This document shows positions 6,919 through 12,222 of a stretch of DNA of 12,222 nucleotides, piece after piece (positions within the stretch are counted from its first letter, which is position 1; the number at the start of each line of letters is the position of its first letter). This stretch comes from Methylococcaceae bacterium (lineage in GTDB: Bacteria > Pseudomonadota > Gammaproteobacteria > Methylococcales > Methylomonadaceae): contig WTBX01000202.1 in NCBI GenBank assembly GCA_013138855.1, positions 1 to 12,222 on the forward strand, written 5' to 3'. The notes beneath the pieces are model-generated. The model was not told the origin of the DNA and searched no databases. It saw only the letters and a list, made by a program, of their open reading frames with translations. Made by a program: the position numbers and the translations under genes.

Positions 6919-9138
6919 ATGCAACCTATATTTATTGGCAGAGAACAAGAACTTACACAAATCAACACGCTATTTTGTGAGAAAAAAGGCGGCGTATATT
7001 CTCTACAAGGTGAAAGCGGTTCTGGAAAATCTTATTTATTAGAAAAACTTCGCCTTAAATACCATCATCACCCTCAGTTTTTTTTAAATTGTAAACAGTT
7101 ACCCTATATTCAAAATGCTTGTGAATTTTTGTTGTATCTGAGCGAGCATAATTCTGGCTTTAAAAATCTTACTGAAATATCAAAAAAAATAAATGAGAAT
7201 AACGAGCCTAACAAACAATCTACTGAGTTATTTTTATTAGAGGCTTTAGCCAAAGATTGTAAATCACACCCTATTATTCTTGTTGATGCCTACGAACATT
7301 TACTCGAAGAACCTCAAATATTTATCCAAAGAATCAATAGTCATTATAGCCGACTCAATAAACAGCCTAATACAGAAAATATTTTATACGCAGAATGGCT
7401 CATCCGTTTATTACAATTTTTAAAACAACAAGGCGCGTTATTAATTATTGCAGGAATAGAGTTAGATAACTGGCAAAGCACACAGGTCTTAAAAAATTTT
7501 AACGCGGAAGAAATTTTAAAATTTGCAAAGGCAATGAAGTTAAATAGCGCGATCGCTGAAAATCACCTAGACCTTACTACAATATTAAAAAAATTATCTT
7601 TCGGAGGAAATCCTTTCTGGCTCAGACTCGCTTGTCATTTTTTAATCTTAGAGCTAAATAGCGGAAAGAATCTAAGTAATTTAATTTATACAGGTTTTTT
7701 AGAAGATTATTTTTCCAGTTCACAAATAGATAAAAATCTTCTAGCTAAAAATAATGCTTGCAAATTAGCCTTATTTAAACAAGTTATGCCGCCTCATCAA
7801 AAAAATAGCTGTTTAATCGCGTTGCCTAATTTTTTAGATGCTGAAATTTTAAACTGCTTATTTGGTCATGGCAGTGAAGTTTTGCGTCATGCTTTAACTC
7901 ATCTTGACTTACTCAGCGCAAGCACTACTCACGCAGGTTATTTATTACTGCATGATGAAATTAAAACATTATTATTAAATGAAATGCATTTTCATGACTT
8001 ATCGAATAGTCCTGAGATTAAAAATAAGCACAAAAAGCTTGCTGCCTTATATCAACGCCGTTATTTACAGCAGGTTTTTAAAAATGATTCAATCTTAGTT
8101 GAGGTACTTTACCATCAACTTATGGAAGATAATGGCGAGGAGGAGCAGGAATTAGAACAGACCGAAGAATTAGCATTTCTTATCGCTTTAGCGATTGAAT
8201 TACAAAAAACAGAAGACTATAGCAAGATGACTCAGGTTTTTTTCAGATTTATTACGATTGCGCCTGAGCATAATGAAGCATGGTATAGCCTAGGAATGAC
8301 GTTAAGCAAGCAAGAGCGTTTTAAAGAGGCGGTTGCAGCTTATCAAAAACAACTTCATCTTAACCCTGAGCATGATGCGGCATGGAAAAATATGGGCTTT
8401 GCCTTTTATCAATTAGGTGAGGTGGAACAGGCGGTTTCTGCCTACCAAAAAAAAATATCCGTTATTCCAGAAGATGCACAAGCGTGGGAAAAAATAACGA
8501 TTGCTTTATATCAACGAACTAATCTCGAAAAAGCCCTTAAGGATTATCAACAAAAGCTCGCTAAAAACCCTAAGCATGAAACAGCTCATTATAATTTAGG
8601 GGTTACTTTTAAAAAATTAAGTCGCATGGAAGAAGCTGTTACCGCTTATAAAGAACAATTACAGATTGACCCACAACATGACCGCGCGTGGAATAATATG
8701 GGAACAGCATTATTTAAATTAGGGAATTATGCAGAAGCAACCACTGCTTTTAGTAAAGCTTTAAAAATAAACCCTTCCTATCTTTACGCGCTGACTAATG
8801 ATGCTGAATTAGCACTCATCCAAAATGATAGCGCACGCTGTTTACTACGTGTTAATACCATTATGAGTTTAGTGGGTGATAAAACCGAAGAATTTGTAGT
8901 CTCACCTTTTCTTATCTGGTTAAGTGCGCCTGAGCAACGCTATCACGCAATTTTAAAGGCAATAGAAAAACGTCAACCTAAAAACCATTTTAACTGGAGC
9001 TTTGAAGAAATTGAGCCTGTTGTAACAAGACTTAATAATTCTCAACAAAAAATTGCTCGCAGTTTTATTAGTTATTTTAGTAATAATTTAAGTTTTTCAG
9101 GTTTACAAAAACATCTAAAAAATTTAGAAAATACTTAG
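6919..9138 (+). CDS. STAND-like P-loop ATPase with C-terminal TPR repeats
   Basis: 739 residues. FIGREQELTQI (5-15) is the usual entry to an AAA/STAND ATPase; Walker A is GESGSGKS (31-38), Walker B PIILVDAYEHL (118-128, D123), a sensor-like ALLIIAGIEL is at 173-182 and GGNPFWLRLA at 229-238 resembles the conserved GNPF helix of this class. Residues ~290-440 look like winged-helix and helical linker. About six TPRs follow with an exact 34-residue period (AW or AL/AH at 454, 488, 522, 556, 590, 624). The last ~100 residues are helical and unrecognised. STAND proteins oligomerise on ligand binding; relatives include MalT-type regulators and Avs-type anti-phage sensors. No DNA-binding HTH, nuclease, TIR or protease domain was recognised, so the output is unknown. 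The ATG lacks a strong Shine-Dalgarno. It is divergent from soxC with a 176-bp gap. Confidence 0.85.
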   Translation: MQPIFIGREQELTQINTLFCEKKGGVYSLQGESGSGKSYLLEKLRLKYHHHPQFFLNCKQLPYIQNACEFLLYLSEHNSGFKNLTEISKKINENNEPNKQSTELFLLEALAKDCKSHPIILVDAYEHLLEEPQIFIQRINSHYSRLNKQPNTENILYAEWLIRLLQFLKQQGALLIIAGIELDNWQSTQVLKNFNAEEILKFAKAMKLNSAIAENHLDLTTILKKLSFGGNPFWLRLACHFLILELNSGKNLSNLIYTGFLEDYFSSSQIDKNLLAKNNACKLALFKQVMPPHQKNSCLIALPNFLDAEILNCLFGHGSEVLRHALTHLDLLSASTTHAGYLLLHDEIKTLLLNEMHFHDLSNSPEIKNKHKKLAALYQRRYLQQVFKNDSILVEVLYHQLMEDNGEEEQELEQTEELAFLIALAIELQKTEDYSKMTQVFFRFITIAPEHNEAWYSLGMTLSKQERFKEAVAAYQKQLHLNPEHDAAWKNMGFAFYQLGEVEQAVSAYQKKISVIPEDAQAWEKITIALYQRTNLEKALKDYQQKLAKNPKHETAHYNLGVTFKKLSRMEEAVTAYKEQLQIDPQHDRAWNNMGTALFKLGNYAEATTAFSKALKINPSYLYALTNDAELALIQNDSARCLLRVNTIMSLVGDKTEEFVVSPFLIWLSAPEQRYHAILKAIEKRQPKNHFNWSFEEIEPVVTRLNNSQQKIARSFISYFSNNLSFSGLQKHLKNLENT

Positions 9139-9256
9139 AAATGCAGACTACCAACTTAAAGCGGGACAAAAAAATAAAAGCTAGACCTCCGAGGTTTTGA
9201 AAACCTCGGAGGTCTGAATGCAACTGTCCCGCCTTAAGTTGGTAGCCGAAATGCAG
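9138..9256. mobile_element. ~101-bp MITE with 8-9 bp target duplication GAAATGCAG
   Basis: The element is 9147-9247. Left arm CTACCAACTTAAAGCGGGAC (from 9148) and right arm on the minus strand CTACCAACTTAAGGCGGGAC (from 9245) differ at one base. It is flanked by identical GAAATGCAG at 9138-9146 and 9248-9256. If the outer G belongs to the element, the duplication is 8 bp and the ends read GACTACC / GGCTACC. No coding capacity. The left duplication begins on the last base of the TAG stop of the STAND gene. The transposase family that would mobilise it was not recognised. Confidence 0.75.
9183..9215. repeat. Perfect 16-bp hairpin inside the MITE
   Basis: AGACCTCCGAGGTTTT is followed by one G and then its exact reverse complement. 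The palindrome is fully nested in the terminal repeats at 9148-9168 and 9225-9245. It is strong enough to end or protect the STAND mRNA, though no U-tract follows. Similar CCTCCGAGGTTTT hairpins occur widely in cyanobacterial and Beggiatoa-type genomes (from memory), so it may be a separate repeat captured by the MITE. Confidence 0.75.
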
Positions 9257-9612
9257 TATTAACAACGTCCGAAACTATCTCGTCAACTTAATAAAATTTA
9301 TAAACCTTGAAGCACATGACGATCATGAAGAAAAAAAGACAAAATGTCTTAATTTAAGCTCAATAACTGAAATTTATAAAGCAGAGAGACCTGAAACAAG
9401 GGTTTGTAATCAACCTTAAAGAAAACACTTCATGTTCTTCATGTGCTTCATGTGCTTCATGGTAAAAAATGACATTCTTTTGAACCAGCACCCATGAAAA
9501 TATATTTTAAGTCTCCGATATTCTTGTGTTTCATTCCTTAAACATCGCATTAGATTTGGTGAAGTGATAATAAGCCTTTAAAATGTCGTTTTGCCTGAAT
9601 AAATTTAGTTAA
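9257..9612. other. Gene-free gap before mnmG, repeat-rich
   Basis: No credible gene on either strand. It holds an inverted pair of ATGAAGNNC repeat arrays (9305-9330 and 9428-9462), a small AAGACA/TGTCTT hairpin (9336-9350) and AT-rich DNA. A weak sigma70-like pair for mnmG is TTGAAC (9480-9485) and TATTTT (9503-9508) with a 17-bp spacer; this is only a candidate. No tRNA or riboswitch pattern was seen. Confidence 0.5.
9305..9462. repeat. Inverted pair of 9-bp ATGAAGNNC repeat arrays (locus 2)
   Basis: Left arm 9305-9330 is CC + TTGAAGCAC + ATGACGATC + ATGAAG (26 nt). Right arm 9428-9462, read on the minus strand, is CC + ATGAAGCAC twice + ATGAAGAAC + ATGAAG. About 97 bp lie between. This is the same family and geometry as 4759-4815 but with a longer spacer and one more unit in the right arm. 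No target duplication was found. Confidence 0.65.
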
Positions 9613-11481
9613 GTGAAATTTCAAAAAGACTTTGATGTAATTGTCGTCGGTGGTGGTCATGCAGGAACAGAAGCAGCTCTTGCTGCTGCGCGTTGTGGCT
9701 GTGATACTTTATTATTAACCCAAAATATTGATACTTTAGGGCAGATGAGCTGCAATCCTGCGATTGGTGGGATTGGTAAAGGTCATCTGGTTAAGGAAAT
9801 TGACGCACTAGGGGGCATCATGGCAAAAGCTATTGATGTGGCAGGGATTCAATTTAGAACCTTAAACAGCAGTAAAGGCCCTGCGGTTAGAGCGACTCGC
9901 GCCCAAGCGGATAGAGTGTTATACAAACAAGCGGTACGGGGTGTTTTGGAAAATCAGCCTAATTTAATGCTGTTTCAACAAACCGTCTCTGATTTAATGG
10001 TCGAAGGCGATAAAGTCACAGGCGTTAAAACGCAGATGGGTTTATCGTTTAATGCGCAAGCGGTGGTCTTAACGACAGGTACATTTTTAGGCGGACGTAT
10101 TCATATCGGGCTTGAAAATTATACAGGTGGGAGAGCAGGCGATCCAGCATCCATTGCTTTAGCAGAACGCTTACGCGAATTACCCTTTAATGTTGACCGT
10201 TTGAAAACAGGCACGCCTCCGCGTATTGACGGGCGTACCATTGATTACAGTAAACTTGAAGTTCAGCATGGCGATGAGCAATTACCTGTGTTTTCATTTA
10301 TGGGTAATCGCGGGCAGCATCCACAGCAAATTCCTTGTTATATCTCTCGCACCAACAGCAAAACCCATGACATCATTCGTTTAGGTTTAGACCGCTCGCC
10401 TATGTATTCAGGCGTTATCGAAGGCGTAGGTCCTCGTTATTGTCCTTCTATTGAAGATAAAGTGATGCGTTTTGCTGATCGTGATTCACATCAAATCTTT
10501 GTTGAACCCGAAGGTTTAACGACTAATGAAATTTACCCCAACGGTATTTCCACAAGTCTACCTTTTGATATTCAATATCAATTTGTGCAATCCATGATAG
10601 GGTTTGAAAATGCACAAATTATTAGACCGGGTTATGCGATTGAGTATGATTATTTTAATCCCATAGATTTAAAATCTTCGCTTGAAACCAAACACATGAA
10701 TGCCTTGTTTTTTGCAGGACAAATTAACGGCACCACAGGTTATGAAGAAGCCGCTGCGCAAGGTTTAATTGCAGGTTTAAATGCTGCACGTTTAGTTAAA
10801 GAACAAGAAAGCTGGTGTCCGCGTCGTGATGAGGCGTATATCGGGGTCATGATTGATGATTTAATTACTCGCGGAACCAGTGAGCCTTATCGCATGTTCA
10901 CCAGTCGCGCCGAATATCGTTTATTACTACGTGAAGATAATGCAGATTTACGTTTAACGGAAAAAGGGCGTGAACTTGGCTTAGTCGATGATGATCGCTG
11001 GGCAGCTTTTGAAGTAAAGCGTGAAGCCATTTCAAACTTGCAAGTTGATTTAAAGAAAAAATGGATTAGAGCTTCTACCGATGAAGCCGATAAAGCCGAA
11101 GCCTTTTGGGGTAAGAAACTACAAAAAGAAGCCAGTCTAATGGATTTGCTACGCCGCCCCGAAGTTGATATTAATAATTTATTAAGCTTTTTAGATGCTG
11201 ATGGCACTGACGAGAAAGTAGCCGAACAAGTTGCTATTCAAGCGAAATATGCAGGCTATATAGAAAGACAGCAAACCGAAATCAATCGTACTTTGCGTTA
11301 TGATGATTACCCTTTATCGACTAATTTTGATTACGAGCAGGTATCAGGTTTATCTAATGAAGTGCGTGAAAAATTGCAACGTCAACAACCTGAAACCTTA
11401 GGACAAGCCTCACGCATTCCTGGTTTAACCCCTGCGGCAATTTCCTTATTGTTAGTATATTTAAAAAAGAAAAATGGCTGA
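9613..11481 (+). CDS. mnmG: tRNA uridine-34 5-carboxymethylaminomethyl modification enzyme, FAD subunit
   Basis: 622 residues, close to the ~629 of E. coli MnmG (GidA) and similar along its whole length. With MnmE it installs the (carboxymethyl)aminomethyl group on wobble U34 of certain tRNAs, using FAD and methylene-THF. FAD-binding VVGGGHAGTEAA (11-22, GxGxxG G13-G18), SCNPAIGGIGKGHL (46-59, C47), SSKGPAVRATRAQADR (86-101), PRYCPSIEDK (274-283, C277) and INGTTGYEEAAAQGL are all intact; C47 and C277 match the functional cysteines known in E. coli. The start is a GTG: an in-frame TAA lies immediately before it and no other start fits the family N-terminus. It overlaps rsmG by 8 bp, the classic gidA-gidB operon. 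Confidence 0.98.
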   Translation: MKFQKDFDVIVVGGGHAGTEAALAAARCGCDTLLLTQNIDTLGQMSCNPAIGGIGKGHLVKEIDALGGIMAKAIDVAGIQFRTLNSSKGPAVRATRAQADRVLYKQAVRGVLENQPNLMLFQQTVSDLMVEGDKVTGVKTQMGLSFNAQAVVLTTGTFLGGRIHIGLENYTGGRAGDPASIALAERLRELPFNVDRLKTGTPPRIDGRTIDYSKLEVQHGDEQLPVFSFMGNRGQHPQQIPCYISRTNSKTHDIIRLGLDRSPMYSGVIEGVGPRYCPSIEDKVMRFADRDSHQIFVEPEGLTTNEIYPNGISTSLPFDIQYQFVQSMIGFENAQIIRPGYAIEYDYFNPIDLKSSLETKHMNALFFAGQINGTTGYEEAAAQGLIAGLNAARLVKEQESWCPRRDEAYIGVMIDDLITRGTSEPYRMFTSRAEYRLLLREDNADLRLTEKGRELGLVDDDRWAAFEVKREAISNLQVDLKKKWIRASTDEADKAEAFWGKKLQKEASLMDLLRRPEVDINNLLSFLDADGTDEKVAEQVAIQAKYAGYIERQQTEINRTLRYDDYPLSTNFDYEQVSGLSNEVREKLQRQQPETLGQASRIPGLTPAAISLLLVYLKKKNG

Positions 11482-12094
11482 ATATAGACAACTATTAATC
11501 GACGGACTAGCCGCTCTAGGCTTACCTGATGATGAAGATAAATTAAATAAATTAATCGCATTTATCGAACTGATTGCAAAATGGAATAAAGCGTATAATT
11601 TAACCGCGATTCGGGATAAATCTGAAATGGCGAGTTTGCATATTTTAGACAGCTTAGCGATTTTACCGCACCTTCATGGACAAAGTTTAATCGACATTGG
11701 AACAGGGGCAGGACTTCCTGCTATTCCTTTGGCAATTTATCGTCCTGAGATGGAATTTCTATTATTAGACAGTAATTCCAAGAAAACCCGCTTCGTACAA
11801 CAGGCAATTTTAGAGTTAAAGTTAAAAAATGCCAGTGTTCATCATGGCAGAGTCGAAGATTTTAAAACAGAAACAGGCTTTGATACGATCACTTGCCGCG
11901 CTTTTGCCAGCATGGAAAATATTATGCAGCTAACGGCGCATTTATTTAGCGATAACGGAATATTACTAGCAATGAAAGCACAGCAGACAAACGATGAATT
12001 AAATAAACTTAAACAAAATTATCAAGTCATCTCGTTAAAAGTCCCTAATATTGAGGCGGAAAGATGTTTGATTTGTATAGAATCAAAGTCTTAA
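11474..12094 (+). CDS. rsmG: 16S rRNA (guanine-527-N7)-methyltransferase
   Basis: 206 residues, the family length (E. coli 207). It methylates N7 of G527 in the 530 loop of 16S rRNA using S-adenosylmethionine. WNKAYNLTAIRD (37-48) and HILDSL (56-61) are family signatures; DIGTGAGLPAIPLA (74-87) is the SAM-binding motif I, LLLDSNSKKTRF (96-107) motif II, and CRAFAS the conserved RAFA motif. The ATG lies inside the 3' end of mnmG (ATGGCTGA overlap), so translation is probably coupled. In many gammaproteobacteria parA-parB follow; here a small antitoxin-like gene comes next. Confidence 0.97.
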   Translation: MAEYRQLLIDGLAALGLPDDEDKLNKLIAFIELIAKWNKAYNLTAIRDKSEMASLHILDSLAILPHLHGQSLIDIGTGAGLPAIPLAIYRPEMEFLLLDSNSKKTRFVQQAILELKLKNASVHHGRVEDFKTETGFDTITCRAFASMENIMQLTAHLFSDNGILLAMKAQQTNDELNKLKQNYQVISLKVPNIEAERCLICIESKS

Positions 12095-12108
12095 GTTAAA
12101 AACGGAGT

Positions 12109-12124
12109 ACAAAACATGTTTTGT
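12109..12124. promoter_or_regulatory. Perfect 16-bp palindrome ACAAAACATGTTTTGT upstream of the antitoxin-like gene
   Basis: The palindrome is exact, and pairing extends imperfectly outward to 12106-12127. It lies 15 nt after the rsmG stop and 26 nt before the ATG at 12151. Position and symmetry fit an autoregulatory operator of a toxin-antitoxin operon, or a small hairpin at the end of the mnmG-rsmG transcript. There is no U-tract directly after it. Confidence 0.4.
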
Positions 12125-12150
12125 GCTTCTCATAAAATGAGGAAGAGGTT

Positions 12151-12222
12151 ATGCAAATAAGTTTTGATTTAACAGAAGAGGTTGTTGAACAATTAAAAGC
12201 AATGCCAGACCTTGATAACTTT
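12151..12222 (+). CDS. N-terminal part of a small antitoxin-like protein (runs off right edge)
   Basis: 24 codons, reading MQISFDLTEEVVEQLKAMPD then LDNF, open to the window edge. The ATG has a strong Shine-Dalgarno (GAGGAAGAGG, with AGAGG 2-3 nt plus a second GAGG further upstream). A beta-strand QISFDL followed by an amphipathic helix EEVVEQLKAM is the start of ribbon-helix-helix/ParD-like antitoxins, many of which open with a MQISFxLTEE-type sequence (from memory). If so, a toxin gene should follow outside the window. The identification rests on a short segment and is tentative. Confidence 0.5.
   Translation, partial: MQISFDLTEEVVEQLKAMPDLDNF

Noticed and set aside
2157..9138. TerD-nuclease and STAND-TPR genes forming one defence island
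   Set aside because: They are on opposite strands, separated by about 3 kb with sulfite dehydrogenase genes between them, and have no shared operon signals; adjacency alone is not enough.
9077..9265. Minus-strand 62-codon open frame
   Set aside because: It runs through the 101-bp MITE and the antisense 3' end of the STAND gene; it is created by the repeats and has no recognisable product.
9428..9462. Possible CRISPR array
   Set aside because: The units are 9-bp tandem repeats without unique spacers and no cas genes are present.
10887..11207. Minus-strand 106-codon open frame
   Set aside because: Antisense to mnmG, whose own frame is fully conserved here.

Overview
The window reads as an AT-rich gammaproteobacterial chromosome. 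The mnmG-rsmG (gidA-gidB) pair closely follows the gammaproteobacterial pattern in sequence and order. A SoxC-type sulfite dehydrogenase with its own cytochrome c suggests a sulfur-oxidising lifestyle. The intergenic spaces are crowded with small palindromic and inverted repeats, in the style of Thiotrichales or Methylococcales genomes. The genus cannot be fixed from this sequence.

Layout, left to right. (1) 1-1915, minus: the N-terminal 638 codons of a large RND/MMPL-type membrane transporter with a cytoplasmic FHA domain fused at its N-terminus; the gene runs off the left edge. (2) 2157-3872, minus: a 571-residue protein with an N-terminal TerD domain and a C-terminal PD-(D/E)XK nuclease-like domain. 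This is the most interesting gene here. (3) 4026-4742, minus: a small membrane protein (COG3671/DUF4870-like) followed by a small LMW-type protein tyrosine phosphatase. (4) 4972-6742, minus: soxC and an overlapping monohaem cytochrome c, a two-gene sulfite dehydrogenase operon with no other sox genes in view. (5) 6743-6918: a divergent intergenic region with a 23-bp dyad. (6) 6919-9138, plus: a STAND-like P-loop ATPase with about six TPR repeats. (7) 9139-9612: a repeat-filled gap. (8) 9613-12094, plus: mnmG-rsmG, overlapping by 8 bp. (9) 12151 onward, plus: the first 24 codons of a small antitoxin-like gene behind a perfect palindrome.

Two intergenic repeats can be resolved into complete miniature transposable elements with terminal inverted repeats and target duplications. 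One is a 131-bp element (4836-4966) flanked by TTAAATTA. The other is a roughly 101-bp element (9147-9247) flanked by GAAATGCAG. Both sit exactly at the stop codon of the neighbouring gene. Two further repeat families each occur as inverted pairs: a GACTAAAGTC palindrome family and 9-bp ATGAAGNNC units.

Functionally, soxC and the cytochrome would oxidise a sulfur substrate in the periplasm, and mnmG and rsmG modify tRNA and 16S rRNA. The TerD-nuclease and the STAND-TPR protein both have architectures seen in stress-response or anti-phage proteins. They are on opposite strands and about 3 kb apart, so nothing here proves that they act together.
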